From contig NZ_AP018290.1 of assembly GCF_002368415.1 (NCBI RefSeq), positions 10,469,717-10,533,716 of the forward strand: a stretch of 64,000 bases of DNA, written 5' to 3'. The notes beneath the pieces are model-generated. The model was given only the letters and a program-made list of their open reading frames with translations, searched no databases and was not told the origin of the DNA. Shown piece after piece: positions 37,320-46,890 of this stretch (the stretch's first letter is position 1; each line of letters opens with the position of its first letter). Origin of the DNA: Calothrix sp. NIES-4105. Its GTDB lineage: Bacteria; Cyanobacteriota; Cyanobacteriia; Cyanobacteriales; Nostocaceae. Position numbers and translations under genes: made by a program.

Positions 37320-38492
37320 CTATGCTACAAAAACACCCCATTTTTGAATTGCGCTTTTTAGGGCGCCATCTGGCAAGCTATCCAAATTTAAAGCTTCACC
37401 TTTTGTAACATATTCGAGTGCTTCAAAAAATGCTTTGACACCAGATGCGGCGCCTAGTGGATGATCCATAATACCTGTACCAGCGTTAAGAATTACATCT
37501 TGTCCATAATCAGATATTGCTTTGTGTACTACACCTGGATGAATACCTGCTGATGGAACTGGCATTACATTTCTGGCTCTTAAAATATCGCGAATTTGGG
37601 CTTCAGTATTGGGATCAAATGGTAAATTACCGTAATGTGCTGGATACAAAACAGCGTCGGCGCCTGCATAAGCCATCAATGTTCCCAAAGAAACTGAATA
37701 AGCAAACCCATAGTCAGGAGCAGCAGAAAGGGCGCCTGCACCCGCAGGATGGGTAAATATTGGCACATTAATTTCTGGGTCAACAGCTAAGGCTTCGAGA
37801 ACAGAAAAGCCGTAGGAAAAGACATTTAATAATAAAGCATTGGCGCCATTACTTACTAATTCGCGCGCACTTTGTAATAATTGTGCAGCATTACCTGTAA
37901 CATTAACGGCGTAAAGTACAGTGCGCCCAGTTTGTTGCTTGACTGTATCAAGTACCTCACGGCAAGCTTTTAAACGTTCTAAAGTAGGAGCAGAAGGAAG
38001 ATTACCTAAAATTTCATCGTCTTTGATAATATCTAAACCTGCAGAAGCAACTTCCTTTAAAATTGCCGCATGGTCTGTAGCAGAAAGTCCTAAAGCTGGT
38101 TTGAAGATAGCCATTATCAAAGGACGTTCGCGCACGTTTAATAATTTACGTATACCGGATATACCATATTTAGGACGCAACCCGTAATTTTCGGGTAATC
38201 GTAATGCAACAACTTTCGCGGCGCCTGCCATTGAGTACTTACCAAATATCATAGTCAGTAAGCTACTCACATCGTTTTCTACATTCGATAAAGGAAAGCG
38301 TACTGTGGCAATGCTGCAATTATCAGCTTGTTTGACCACTGATAGGACTTCACCAAGATGCGATGTTAAACTTGCTTCACGATGGGCAAAGCGCGCGTCC
38401 CAAGTGCCAACAGTTTGTCCTATCGCAATAACTGTGGCTTGCTTCTCGGCATTTACATCTGGTGGGAAACGATAATCTACTTCGATAGCCAT
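37320..38492 (-). CDS. mtnW: RuBisCO-like protein, MtnW/YkrW type (DK-MTP-1-P enolase)
   Basis: 390 residues from ATG 38490-38492 with GGAG 12 bases upstream; a longer frame to 38618 runs through a repeat and is rejected. Matches the form IV YkrW group: LRPKYGISGIRK (Lys equivalent to the MtnW catalytic base), MAIFKPALGLS, GLDIIKDDEILGN (the Lys that is carbamylated plus metal ligands), LYAVNVTG, LLLNVFSYGFSVLE, FTHPAGAGAL and VPSAGIHPG. The enzyme enolises 2,3-diketo-5-methylthiopentyl-1-phosphate in methionine salvage and does not fix CO2. The pattern of retained residues argues for activity. It ends a likely minus-strand operon with the two genes upstream. Confidence 0.88.
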   Translation of the reverse strand: MAIEVDYRFPPDVNAEKQATVIAIGQTVGTWDARFAHREASLTSHLGEVLSVVKQADNCSIATVRFPLSNVENDVSSLLTMIFGKYSMAGAAKVVALRLPENYGLRPKYGISGIRKLLNVRERPLIMAIFKPALGLSATDHAAILKEVASAGLDIIKDDEILGNLPSAPTLERLKACREVLDTVKQQTGRTVLYAVNVTGNAAQLLQSARELVSNGANALLLNVFSYGFSVLEALAVDPEINVPIFTHPAGAGALSAAPDYGFAYSVSLGTLMAYAGADAVLYPAHYGNLPFDPNTEAQIRDILRARNVMPVPSAGIHPGVVHKAISDYGQDVILNAGTGIMDHPLGAASGVKAFFEALEYVTKGEALNLDSLPDGALKSAIQKWGVFVA

Positions 38493-38541
38493 TTTAAAGA
38501 ACTCTCCACATTTCTTTCTTTGTGCCTTTGTGGTAAAGTAA

Positions 38542-38558
38542 GGTGGGCATTGCCCACC
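38542..38558. repeat. GGTGGGCATTGCCCACC palindrome
   Basis: Third copy of this palindrome, placed between mtnW and the dihydroorotase-like gene, next to a CTTTGTGCCTTTGTGG repeat (about 38512-38535). Confidence 0.8.
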
Positions 38559-38608
38559 ATACAAATGCACAGGCGAGACGCCTATGTTACAAGATATAAA
38601 AAAATGTA

Positions 38609-39880
38609 TTAACACCAAGTTTGTATAACTTTACCTTTTAATTGCTGCCCATACCAAGGTGTATTTGCTGAAAGTGTATGTAAGTTAGTTTGCTTAACTG
38701 TCCAAGTTTGTTGAGGGTCAAATAAGGTTAATTCACTCTTGTGATTTGGAGCTATTTTACTAACTTTTTGCTGTAAGCATTCTGCGGGACGATTGCTTAG
38801 TAGGCGCCATAATTCTAAAGGTGTAAATTCTCCTGTTTCTACTAAATTTTGCCATAGTAAAGATAGTGCTAACTCATAGCCTATTGCTCCTGGTGGTGCA
38901 TCGGCAAATGCTACAGTTTTTTCTTCGTATGTATAAGCGGTATGGTCGATAGCTATTGCGTCTATAATTCCTTCTTGAACTCCTTTTCGTAAAGCCTTCA
39001 TATCACTCTTGTTACCTAAAGGTGGGTCAAGTCGTAAGCTTGGATTATAGCTTTTGAGTGCTTTTGTATCTAATAATAAATGCATCCATGTTGTGCTAGC
39101 TGTTATAGGTAAGCCTCGTGATTTTGCTGAAGCGATTAATTCAACGCTTCTAGCTGTAGAAACGCGCATGATATGCACGGGTGTATTTGAGAAAGCAACT
39201 AATTCTAAAAGTGCCGCAATAGCGGATGTTTCTGCACTTTCTGGTATAAATGGTAATCCGAGTCTTAGTGCGTCTGCTCCTTCGCGCGCGATGCCATTTC
39301 CGCGTAGTTGTGTATTACAAGCCCAAAAAGCTACAGTTTTATTGAATGGTTGAAGATATTCGAGAACACGTCTAACCATTGCTAGGTTATCTAAAGGTTT
39401 TGCGTCTGTGAAACCAATTACTTCTGTAGCAAAATCTGCAAATTCGTTTAACTGCTGTGCTGAAATATTTTGACTAATGGCGCCCCAAATGTTGAGATGG
39501 GGGATAGGGAATAAATTAGAAATAGTAGATATATTTTGGGATATTTTTTGTAATTGTGTGACGGGAGCAGGGTTATCTATTATTGGGTGGGTGTCGGGTA
39601 GTATGTTGATACGAGTAAAGCCACCATGTGCTGCTGCTTGTAGTAATGAGTTTAAGGTTTCACGTTCTTCAAATCCTGGTTCACCTGAGTGGCTGTATAA
39701 ATCAATTAAGCCTGTTCCTAGTATTAATCCTTGGCAATTGCGGATTTGTGTGTCAGATGGAATTTCTGTAATAGTGGCTGCAACCTTGATGATTTCGCCG
39801 TTTTCAATTAGCACGTCTGCTAATTGGTCGGTTTCTGAAACGGGGTCAATAACTCTTGCTTGTTGTAGTAGTTCAGCCAT
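38609..39880 (-). CDS. dihydroorotase-like amidohydrolase, probably inactive
   Basis: 423 residues with the overall PyrC architecture. The metal motif reads GLIDLYSHSGEPGF where active enzymes have DxHxHxREPG: the first His is Tyr and the substrate Arg is Gly. Later HIMRVST replaces the HxxHxST His by Arg, and AIDHTAY replaces TDHAPH. Loss of several metal ligands suggests a non-catalytic paralogue, as known for PyrC-prime proteins that support aspartate transcarbamoylase. Some cyanobacteria carry two pyrC-like genes. It lies between mtnW and the phosphatase on the same strand. Confidence 0.78.
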   Translation of the reverse strand: MAELLQQARVIDPVSETDQLADVLIENGEIIKVAATITEIPSDTQIRNCQGLILGTGLIDLYSHSGEPGFEERETLNSLLQAAAHGGFTRINILPDTHPIIDNPAPVTQLQKISQNISTISNLFPIPHLNIWGAISQNISAQQLNEFADFATEVIGFTDAKPLDNLAMVRRVLEYLQPFNKTVAFWACNTQLRGNGIAREGADALRLGLPFIPESAETSAIAALLELVAFSNTPVHIMRVSTARSVELIASAKSRGLPITASTTWMHLLLDTKALKSYNPSLRLDPPLGNKSDMKALRKGVQEGIIDAIAIDHTAYTYEEKTVAFADAPPGAIGYELALSLLWQNLVETGEFTPLELWRLLSNRPAECLQQKVSKIAPNHKSELTLFDPQQTWTVKQTNLHTLSANTPWYGQQLKGKVIQTWC

Positions 39881-39951
39881 TGATTTTTCCTTTTGCTTTG
39901 TCTTTGGTCATTTATTGGCATAAATGACCGAAGAAATCGCTGAAGCGATTG

Positions 39952-41289
39952 TTACAATGCTCCTGCTGCGGTTTTGTCCAGTACACCCCCACCCAGGTGC
40001 GTGGTGATGTTCATCGCTTGCAATACTGGTTGTCCGTTTAAGCCAGACGGATAGTCAATTACGCTGACGGCGCCATTACCTTGACGGAAATTCCAGAAGC
40101 TTTCTGATGATAATCCTAGGATATGACAAAGTAGGGTCTTATTTGTCGCATCGTGGGCAACTATTAAACCTATACTGCGTTCCTCACTTAAAGCTTCATG
40201 TATAATTGACTGCCATGCTGCGCTGCTACGCTCACTAACTTCCTGTAAATTCTCGCCTTCTGGCATTTGAACTTCAGCGGGTATTGTGCGCCACCTTTCT
40301 AATTCTCCTGGATATTCTTGCTCGATTTCTTTCTCAAATTTTCCTTCCCATAGTCCGTGGCTAATTTCACGTAAATCAGTGTTATATTTTAACTTGACGT
40401 TTGGATGAGATTGTAAAATTATTTCGGCTGTTTCTTTGGGACGTGCCATTGGGGAAGTTACGGCAAAGTCTATTTTTACTTCTTTTAAAAAATCAGCAGC
40501 TTGTTTTGCTTGTATTCTCCCGTTATCATTCAGGGGAACATCTATTTGTCCTTGGAATCTACCTTGACGGTTCCATTCAGTCTCACCATGACGCACAAGT
40601 AGCAAACGTATACCTTCGTGTCCTGGACGTACTGAGGGCATTGTCTCACCCATGTGCTGCGTCTGGTTCATTGATTCAAGTTGGACATTTTCTCCCAAAC
40701 CACCTGAAAAGTTTAAAACGCTTATTCCACAATTTGATTGTTGAAGCGAGTGATATCTAGCTGGAGAAATACCTAATGCTGTACTAAGCAGCGCGCGGTT
40801 AATACCGTTGTGTCCAATAATCAGTATTGTTTCACCTTTATGGCGCCCTAAAATTTCTTCCCAAAATTGTTTTGCTTGTTCGTATAAAGACAAAACTGGA
40901 AAAAATTCGCGTGTCCCTTCGGGTGTGGGAACAAGCATCATAAACTTGTCAGGGCAGGAATGCCATGCTGTATACTCTTCGGGAAATTTTTCTTTGACCT
41001 CAGTAGTTGTCATCCCCACCCATGAAGGTAAGTCAATTTCCATTAATTTATCGTTTGTTTGAGCTATTTGAGATTGATTATCACGACAAACAATATCTGC
41101 CGTTATCTTCGCTCGCTGTAATGGACTAGAGTAAATAGCGTTAAATGATATATTGCTAAGGACTTTTCCAACTTTATTTGCATCGTCATGACCTTTTTGC
41201 GTTAACTGCGACGCATCGGAACGTCCCTGAATTCGCTTTTCAGTATTATATGTACTTTGACCGTGGCGCACAATGATGACACGAGTCAT
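39952..41289 (-). CDS. double-domain histidine phosphatase (phosphoglycerate mutase-like)
   Basis: 445 residues made of two complete histidine-phosphatase domains. Domain 1 (about 1-205) has VRHGQSTYN, MEIDLPSWVG and IIGHNGINRALL. Domain 2 (about 225-430) has VRHGETEWN, REISHGLWEG and IVAHDATNKTLL. Both keep the catalytic RHG His, the second His and the acid Glu. Plant carboxyarabinitol-1-phosphate phosphatases and cyanobacterial GpmB-like proteins belong here; the substrate is not known. Seventy-one bases separate it from the downstream pyrC-like gene, which fits an operon. Confidence 0.87.
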   Translation of the reverse strand: MTRVIIVRHGQSTYNTEKRIQGRSDASQLTQKGHDDANKVGKVLSNISFNAIYSSPLQRAKITADIVCRDNQSQIAQTNDKLMEIDLPSWVGMTTTEVKEKFPEEYTAWHSCPDKFMMLVPTPEGTREFFPVLSLYEQAKQFWEEILGRHKGETILIIGHNGINRALLSTALGISPARYHSLQQSNCGISVLNFSGGLGENVQLESMNQTQHMGETMPSVRPGHEGIRLLLVRHGETEWNRQGRFQGQIDVPLNDNGRIQAKQAADFLKEVKIDFAVTSPMARPKETAEIILQSHPNVKLKYNTDLREISHGLWEGKFEKEIEQEYPGELERWRTIPAEVQMPEGENLQEVSERSSAAWQSIIHEALSEERSIGLIVAHDATNKTLLCHILGLSSESFWNFRQGNGAVSVIDYPSGLNGQPVLQAMNITTHLGGGVLDKTAAGAL

Positions 41290-41506
41290 CTTTCAACCCT
41301 CCTCTACCTAAAGCCCTAATTTTACTGTAAAGCGCGCGACTTAGTAACATAAGCCTGCATGTGAAATATTGTAAATTTTTTGTTTCTAAAACTTTAAATA
41401 CCGCATAACTTACCCATTTTATTCTCTACTAGTCTTAAGACCTGCACGCTCGCTCATGTGCATAAAAATTAAGTATTTACTAGGTACAACGTACCAGGAG
41501 GTAAAA

Positions 41507-41794
41507 ATGTCTGAACAAAGAAGAGGTTTCGTGCGATTGAACGACTTAAATTTGTCTAGTTTTTGGTGGCACGCTGGCACAGAATGGACTTCTGTAATTA
41601 GAAACGAAGTGACTCCAGACAAAGACGACTCAGTAGAATCCTATTCAGGAGCGCATAAACCAATCGTATATAGTGTTTTTGCCATATTAGCTTTGTTAGG
41701 CGCCGCAATAATAACACGCAGCGGCCAAATATCCCAAAGAGTAGAAACAGCACAAAATCAACCAGTTCAACAAATAATGCTTAGTGATAAATAA
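41507..41794 (+). CDS. small single-span membrane protein
   Basis: 95 residues from ATG 41507, preceded by a perfect AGGAGGT; the longer frame from 41456 is rejected. The soluble N-terminus (SEQRRGFVRLNDLNLSSFWWHAG) is followed by one helix (HKPIVYSVFAILALLGAAIIT, about 54-74) and a short tail. The strong ribosome-binding site suggests high expression. Family not recognised. Confidence 0.65.
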   Translation: MSEQRRGFVRLNDLNLSSFWWHAGTEWTSVIRNEVTPDKDDSVESYSGAHKPIVYSVFAILALLGAAIITRSGQISQRVETAQNQPVQQIMLSDK

Positions 41795-41815
41795 TACGTC
41801 TTGCAAACGATTGTG

Positions 41816-41837
41816 GAGACGTGATAAATCACGTCTC
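41816..41837. terminator. GAGACGTGA-TAAA-TCACGTCTC hairpin
   Basis: Nine-pair stem, four-base loop, 22 bases after the stop of the small membrane protein and before a convergent gene. Member of the GTAGAGACG palindrome family. Confidence 0.7.
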
Positions 41838-41874
41838 TACATTTGTAAATATACATGTATCGAAATAAACTAAA

Positions 41875-42246
41875 CTACTTTTGCGCTGGTCTGTCCAACC
41901 CAGTTAAATCAACCTGTACTTGCACTCCATCGGTACCACCAAGTGATTCCTGTACTGGTTCTAGAAAAACAGGAGTATCTGGAAGCGTTAAAGTTTGATT
42001 GAACCGAATTGGTGTAGCTGGATTTTTTTGAGTTGTACTTGGTTGAGTGTTTTCAGGATTAATTAAACCAAAAAATTTGGCAAAATCATCTCCTGAGCTT
42101 CTATTGTCAACTCCGACTAATGAAGTTCCAGACAAAGAGGATGCTTCTCCGGTACTGTTTGACCTCGATGACTGCGCTTGAGCGGGCATTACCAAGCTCT
42201 GGATAGCAGCCGTTACTGCTAATGCGCCAAAAATTATATTTTTCAT
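41875..42246 (-). CDS. small secreted hypothetical protein
   Basis: 123 residues. Signal peptide 1-24 (cut after AQAQ). The mature part is Ser/Thr/Asn/Gln-rich and likely disordered (STGEASSLSGTSLVG, NTQPSTTQKNPATPIR), ending VQVQVDLTGLDRPAQK. No known domain. ATG 42244-42246. Confidence 0.6.
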   Translation of the reverse strand: MKNIIFGALAVTAAIQSLVMPAQAQSSRSNSTGEASSLSGTSLVGVDNRSSGDDFAKFFGLINPENTQPSTTQKNPATPIRFNQTLTLPDTPVFLEPVQESLGGTDGVQVQVDLTGLDRPAQK

Positions 42247-42373
42247 TGTTTTGACCCAGATTAAAAATGCTACTTGAAGTTTATTGTACTAATCATTTAT
42301 ATGTTATTCATCCACCTTTTGGCGAGTGAGGTAAGTTATGATTTATAGCTGCTGTGTACTTTTTGTATTTGTC

Positions 42374-42565
42374 TCACGGCGCCTGCATTTCACCGAACAG
42401 TTGAATAGCCAACTCAAAGTTCTCTCGACTTTTCTCTATATCACCTATTTGACAAAATGTCAATGCTAATTGGTGGTAAGCTTCAGCTAAATCAGATTTG
42501 GCGCCGATTTCACAAAGCATTTGAATTGCGGAATAATGAAGAGAAATAGCAGAATCAAAACTCAT
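42374..42565 (-). pseudogene. TPR-protein C-terminal fragment
   Basis: 63 codons from ATG 42563-42565 covering two TPR helices (DLAEAYHQLALTFCQIGDIEKSRENFELAIQLFGEM). The pattern matches the last repeats of longer multi-TPR proteins; alone it is too short to form a solenoid. Either a remnant or a very short TPR protein. Confidence 0.4.
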
Positions 42566-43024
42566 CTTTTTTCGTTTGATTTCATGAATTTGTGTGAATT
42601 TCTTTCTTTCGGAATTAAGTACTGCTGTTTTAAAAATCTCCCATTAGATAAAAAAATGGAAATTAGATTGGTTTATGTTGTGGTTATCCTAATCAAACTA
42701 AATCAAGTTATGCATATTATTTTGATCCCCTCCCTGTAACGGGGAGGGGTTCTTTCTATGCATGTTCATAAAAAATTGGTATTAGGCACGTAGTTGTTAC
42801 TCTAGCCCTCTAAATGTTTTTAATAGCTTTACACGCTAAAGCGCTATAAACATTTTTAATAGTTTTGTGCGCTAAAGCGCTACTACGTACAATCCATCAC
42901 TGACGCCTGTTCCTAAAATCGCGTTTACTTGCATATTTCAAGCCAATCGATACCATAAAGAAATACAAGTTTAAACTAATTTACCATAGTTTACAATTTA
43001 TGACACGTATACACTTAGGGAAAC
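42566..43024. repeat. intergenic repeats: hairpin and 36-bp direct repeat
   Basis: A CCCTCCC...GGGGAGGGG hairpin lies at about 42730-42750. About 42822-42890 holds two imperfect copies of TTTTTAATAG(C/T)TTT..CGCTAAAGCGCTA, each with an internal AGCGCT palindrome. No gene. Confidence 0.6.
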
Positions 43025-43426
43025 ATGGCTGACATTGTAGATATTGCGGTTGGTGCGGGTTCATTCTCGACTCTAGTTACAGCAGTTCAAGCTGCTGGGT
43101 TAGTAGAAACACTTAAGAGTCCTGGTCCATTTACTGTATTTGCACCTAATGATGATGCCTTTGCTAAGTTACCACCAGGCACTATCACTACTTTAGTACA
43201 AAACATTCCTCAGTTAACACGTATTCTAACGTATCACGTTGTACCAGGTAAGTTAACAAAAGCAGACTTGGAAAAACTAGGAACTGTTACCTCTGTAGAA
43301 GGTTCAACAATCAATATTAATTGCGCTGATGGGTTCGAGGTAAAGAATGCCACTGTGTTAGCTGCTGATATTGATGCTGACAACGGTGTAATACACGTTA
43401 TAGATACAGTTATTCTAATGGGCTAA
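43025..43426 (+). CDS. fasciclin (FAS1) domain protein
   Basis: 133 residues forming one FAS1 domain. The two signatures are [17 protein letters not shown] (about 33-49) and [14 protein letters not shown] (about 64-77), closing with [21 protein letters not shown]. No signal peptide is visible, as in the common cyanobacterial single-domain forms. FAS1 domains mediate adhesion; the role here is unknown. ATG 43025 is preceded by GGGAAAC. Confidence 0.93.
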   Translation: MADIVDIAVGAGSFSTLVTAVQAAGLVETLKSPGPFTVFAPNDDAFAKLPPGTITTLVQNIPQLTRILTYHVVPGKLTKADLEKLGTVTSVEGSTININCADGFEVKNATVLAADIDADNGVIHVIDTVILMG

Positions 43427-43649
43427 TTTTAATAAAGATTTATGTAGAGGAGGGTAGTAATACTCTCCTCATTGTTTATATTGCGTTATAAAATGTGGGA
43501 AGCGTAGTAAATTGAGTCAGACATCATGTAAATTAAAATTGATTTTAGATAAACTTAAATAAATTTTAATTATTACTAGTCTTTATTTGCATCGCTTTTA
43601 AAACATGACATCTGAAAAAATATAGTAATTCTAAACTATTGCAAGAATA

Positions 43650-43985
43650 ATGCTCGATTTAAACACCTTAGCTGAATTTTCTCGCACGAATTGTATCAGC
43701 ATTTGTGCGTTTCTAGTTCCAGCAAATCTGATTGCAACATCGTTGACGATGATTCTAGTTTTTCTACATCGGCAACGTCCATCACAGCAAGTCGCACAAG
43801 CATGTGGAATTGCTAGCTTTTTTGCTGTAGTCATGATACTACATGTATATACCTGGTTTGAAGTTGGTATAGTCAGACCACAAACTTATATTTTGCTATC
43901 GTTGGCGATTAGTTGTTTGTTGACAAATATCGTCTTAGTTTGGTTACACCGTCGCTTGGTAAAAGAAGTGCTGAGTGTCGGATAG
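43650..43985 (+). CDS. hypothetical membrane protein
   Basis: 111 residues with about three hydrophobic helices (CISICAFLVPANLIATSL..., VAQACGIASFFAVVMILHVY, TYILLSLAISCLLTNIVLVWL). No motif recognised. Start ATG 43650 has no strong Shine-Dalgarno sequence. Confidence 0.55.
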   Translation: MLDLNTLAEFSRTNCISICAFLVPANLIATSLTMILVFLHRQRPSQQVAQACGIASFFAVVMILHVYTWFEVGIVRPQTYILLSLAISCLLTNIVLVWLHRRLVKEVLSVG

Positions 43986-44401
43986 GTGTCCCCCCCCTAT
44001 CTTACCGATTTAGGATACCTAAATAAATTACTGAAAAAGCTCTTGAATATTAAGTATAAAATGTAAATGCTTGTATACATAGTAATGCTACTTGTGTAAT
44101 ACAAAAACATTACAAAAAAATACAAATGTGAACCGTGGTTCACAAAATTCGCATGTTGTAGAGACGCAATGTAGCCTTTGTATCTACATATCCAAAAGGA
44201 ATATTTTTATACAAAAATTATGTGATTTAGGGTAACATTTCAAAACTAGCTGAGTTTCGTGCTTTTTAAAGCTAGACTCTAGTATTTGGCAAGTAAACGA
44301 GGCTCTCGTCTGGTAAACATTAGGTGAAATGGTATTACAACTTAAGCCCCTGGTTTTAATGCCAGGGGTTTTCATGTTTACGTCAGTTGCGTAAATACTC
44401 C
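43986..44401. other. intergenic region
   Basis: 416 AT-rich bases with an imperfect TGTAGAGACG...ATCTACA palindrome (about 44157-44190) and the terminator at 44347. No gene accepted. Confidence 0.45.
44347..44372. terminator. CCCCTGG / CCAGGGG terminator
   Basis: Seven-pair stem with an eight-base loop followed by TTTTC in the plus sense. It lies between convergent genes, 30 bases past the 44402 gene end. Confidence 0.65.
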
Positions 44402-45037
44402 TTATTCTCTCTGCGGAACGGGAGCAGGTTGAACTGGAGTAGTCTCGAAAGTGCGATTAAACTGGTTTGGTTGACTTTGATTTGGGACTGGGGTATTTAC
44501 AGGGGTGCGATTTGTTGGTACGAATGAAGGTAGAAGTCCACCGAGTCGATCGCTAGCATCGATACAAGTTTCCATTGCTTGAACTGCTGAAAAATCAATT
44601 TCGCGACGTATACCAACAACACAAGATGCGAATCTAACTGGTAGCAAGCTGCGACTGCAATAGTTAAAAATTGACGGGTCAAAAGAATCTCTCTTGCTTG
44701 TGCTAATTCCAACTACGCAAGTCGCTAAATCATTGGGACGACGCGCGAGGCGACAAGAGGGAAGTATGTCAGCAGCAGCAACCTGAGTTTGACGTTGAAT
44801 GCGGGTTACGCAATTAGAAAAGTCTCTAGGACGCAGTACCGCAGCACAACTTTGTGAAGCAACTTCAGGAGTAATACCGAGTCTCAGCAAACTTGCTGCA
44901 CAACCACGGTAATCAATTGCAGTGCTTGGTTCTATTTGACCCATAGCTGGCATTAAGACAGAAGAGAACAATCCAGTCATTGCCAGCACGCTTGCAACAC
45001 TAGTAGTATATTTACCTTTCTTTAATAATCTAAACAT
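44402..45037 (-). CDS. secreted Cys-repeat hypothetical protein
   Basis: 211 residues from ATG 45035-45037 with AAGGAG ten bases upstream; an earlier in-frame GTG is rejected. Signal or anchor segment (about 8-34) ends before MGQIEPS. The mature part has about four repeats of a Cys pattern (GCAASLLRLGITPEVASQSC, RPRDFSNCVTRI, ATCVVGISTS, ASCVVGIRREIDFSAVQAMETC), probably paired in disulfides. The tail is Pro/Asn-rich. Family not recognised. Confidence 0.65.
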   Translation of the reverse strand: MFRLLKKGKYTTSVASVLAMTGLFSSVLMPAMGQIEPSTAIDYRGCAASLLRLGITPEVASQSCAAVLRPRDFSNCVTRIQRQTQVAAADILPSCRLARRPNDLATCVVGISTSKRDSFDPSIFNYCSRSLLPVRFASCVVGIRREIDFSAVQAMETCIDASDRLGGLLPSFVPTNRTPVNTPVPNQSQPNQFNRTFETTPVQPAPVPQRE

Positions 45038-45207
45038 TTTAAGAAATCTCCTTACCACCCAAGGTTAAGAATAACGCATCTTCGCTTTATCCAAGGGTTG
45101 TTTCGTCAATTCATAATTTCCTTTACTCTTTCCCCTTCCACTTTCGCCTTTCCCACTTTATAATTAAATGTCTGAGTAAAATTTAAACAGGATTACAGTC
45201 AAGAACC

Positions 45208-45816
45208 ATGTCCCGATATAGAGGACCTCGTTTAAGAGTCACCCGCCGCTTAGGCGAATTACCAGGATTAAGTCGTAAAAGTGCCCGTCGTGCTTATCCA
45301 CCTGGTCAGCACGGTCAGAACCGCAAGAAGCGTTCTGAGTACGCTGTGCGTTTAGAAGAAAAACAGAAGCTTGTCTTTAACTATGGTGTAACCGAAAAAC
45401 AGTTGTTGCGTTACGTGCGTAAAGCAAGACGTGTAACCGGTTCAACCGGACAAGTGCTACTGCAATTGCTTGAAATGCGCTTGGATAATACAATATTCCG
45501 TTTAGGTATGGCGCCGACCATTCCAGCAGCTCGACAGTTAGTTAATCATGGTCACGTATTAGTCAATGGACGTGAGGTTAACATTGCTAGTTACCAGTGT
45601 CGTCCCGGTGATGCTATTTCCGTGCGGAATAATGACCGCTCTAAAAAGCTTGTCGAAGCGAATTTGCAATACCCAGGTTTGGCAAACCTCCCCAGCCATT
45701 TGGAGTTTGACAAAAACAAACTCGAAGGCAAGGTTAATGGCGTTGTCGAGCGTGAATGGGTCGCGTTACAAATTAATGAACTGCTCGTCGTTGAGTACTA
45801 CTCACGTCAAGCTTAA
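45208..45816 (+). CDS. rpsD: 30S ribosomal protein S4
   Basis: 202 residues, standard length. Begins [20 protein letters not shown], continues with [15 protein letters not shown] and LRYVRKARR, then the S4 RNA-binding domain [37 protein letters not shown]. It binds 16S rRNA early in small-subunit assembly. Stands alone, as in other cyanobacteria. Followed by a heptamer repeat hairpin. Confidence 0.98.
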   Translation: MSRYRGPRLRVTRRLGELPGLSRKSARRAYPPGQHGQNRKKRSEYAVRLEEKQKLVFNYGVTEKQLLRYVRKARRVTGSTGQVLLQLLEMRLDNTIFRLGMAPTIPAARQLVNHGHVLVNGREVNIASYQCRPGDAISVRNNDRSKKLVEANLQYPGLANLPSHLEFDKNKLEGKVNGVVEREWVALQINELLVVEYYSRQA

Positions 45817-45829
45817 AACAGTTACGAGT

Positions 45830-45894
45830 GCTGAGTTCTGAGTGCTGAGTAGTAATATTGTATTTTACTCAGCACTCAGCACTTTCCACTCAGG
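45830..45894. repeat. heptamer repeat hairpin between rpsD and moaA
   Basis: GAGTGCTGAGTTCTGAGTGC then ACTCAGCACTCAGCACTTTC with about 15 bases between arms; forms a shared terminator-like stem between convergent genes. Confidence 0.85.
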
Positions 45895-45900
45895 ACTGTT

Positions 45901-46890
45901 TTATCCTCCTATTTGCGACATGGTGCGGCTGTAATTACCTGTCGCAGTTCCGGAGTAACGTTGTTTAAAATTTATTTCAGATTTTACCGTCAATAATTCT
46001 TGTAGCTGCTCCCGCAATTTGGTAATGCTGATACCGCTGCGGAGAGCAGTTTTTAAATCGATTTGACCCGTTTCGTTTAGTAAACATGGACGTAACCAAC
46101 CGTCAGCAGAAAGTCGAACTCGGTTACATCTATCGCAAAAGCATTCTGACATTTGGCTAATAAATCCTAACGTACCTTTGGCGCCAGGTATTTGAAAGAC
46201 ATCCGCAGGACCATTACCACGGACTTGACTTTCGGTTAGTCCCCAACGTGCGCGAATTTGTTGACGTAATTCCTCCGAAGCTACCCAACCTTTATCTCCA
46301 AATAAATCACTATTACCAACTGGCATAAATTCAATAAATCTGACATGCCATTGTTTATCGATAGTTAACGCGGCTAAATCTAAAACTTCATGATCATTAA
46401 CGCCAGGTATCACCACTACATTTAATTTCAACGGGTCAAACCCACTCACGTATGCAGCTTGAATACCATTCCATACATCATGCCACTTCGAGCGTCCGCG
46501 ATTGCCAATAATTTGGTTAAATATATCTTCTTCCAGCGAATCTAAGCTAATATTAATTCTTCTCAAACCAGCATTATAAAGGTCTTGAGCAATTGGCGCC
46601 AGTAAAAAACCATTGGTAGTCATCGATAAATCTTGCGTCTCTGGTAAAGAAGCAATTTTTTCCACTAGTTCAACTACGCGCGGACGCAATAAAGGTTCAC
46701 CACCAGTTAAACGAAAACGAGTAAAGCCAACTGGGATGAATACTTCTTTAATCAGAGTCAGTAATTCTTCATTCGTCAATAAATTTTGTTTAAGTATATA
46801 ATCTAACTCAGCTCCCTCCGGCATACAATACTGACACCGGAAATTGCAGCGGTCAACCAAACTAATTCGCAAATAATCTACCTGATTCAT
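45901..46890 (-). CDS. moaA: GTP 3',8-cyclase (molybdenum cofactor synthesis)
   Basis: 329 residues from ATG 46888-46890; a longer frame lacks family support. Radical-SAM cluster CNFRCQYC (about 16-23), SAM-binding [15 protein letters not shown], the second iron-sulfur cluster ligands CFCDRC...C near 255-275, and the C-terminal GG needed for GTP cyclisation (QIGG). It makes 3',8-cyclo-GTP, the first step to molybdopterin. Other moa genes are not in the window. Confidence 0.95.
   Translation of the reverse strand: MNQVDYLRISLVDRCNFRCQYCMPEGAELDYILKQNLLTNEELLTLIKEVFIPVGFTRFRLTGGEPLLRPRVVELVEKIASLPETQDLSMTTNGFLLAPIAQDLYNAGLRRINISLDSLEEDIFNQIIGNRGRSKWHDVWNGIQAAYVSGFDPLKLNVVVIPGVNDHEVLDLAALTIDKQWHVRFIEFMPVGNSDLFGDKGWVASEELRQQIRARWGLTESQVRGNGPADVFQIPGAKGTLGFISQMSECFCDRCNRVRLSADGWLRPCLLNETGQIDLKTALRSGISITKLREQLQELLTVKSEINFKQRYSGTATGNYSRTMSQIGG

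Noticed and set aside
37320..38492. True RuBisCO large subunit
   Set aside because: Length, altered loop 6 and the sequence FTHPAGAGAL / VPSAGIHPG fit the form IV MtnW group, not a CO2-fixing enzyme.
37320..38618. Longer start for the RuBisCO-like protein
   Set aside because: The extra 42 codons run through the GGTGGGCATTGCCCACC and CTTTGTGG repeats; the ATG at 38490-38492 has GGAG and matches family length.
44184..44375. 63-codon minus-strand frame
   Set aside because: Crosses a terminator hairpin and a GTAGAGACG-type palindrome flank; composition is not protein-like.
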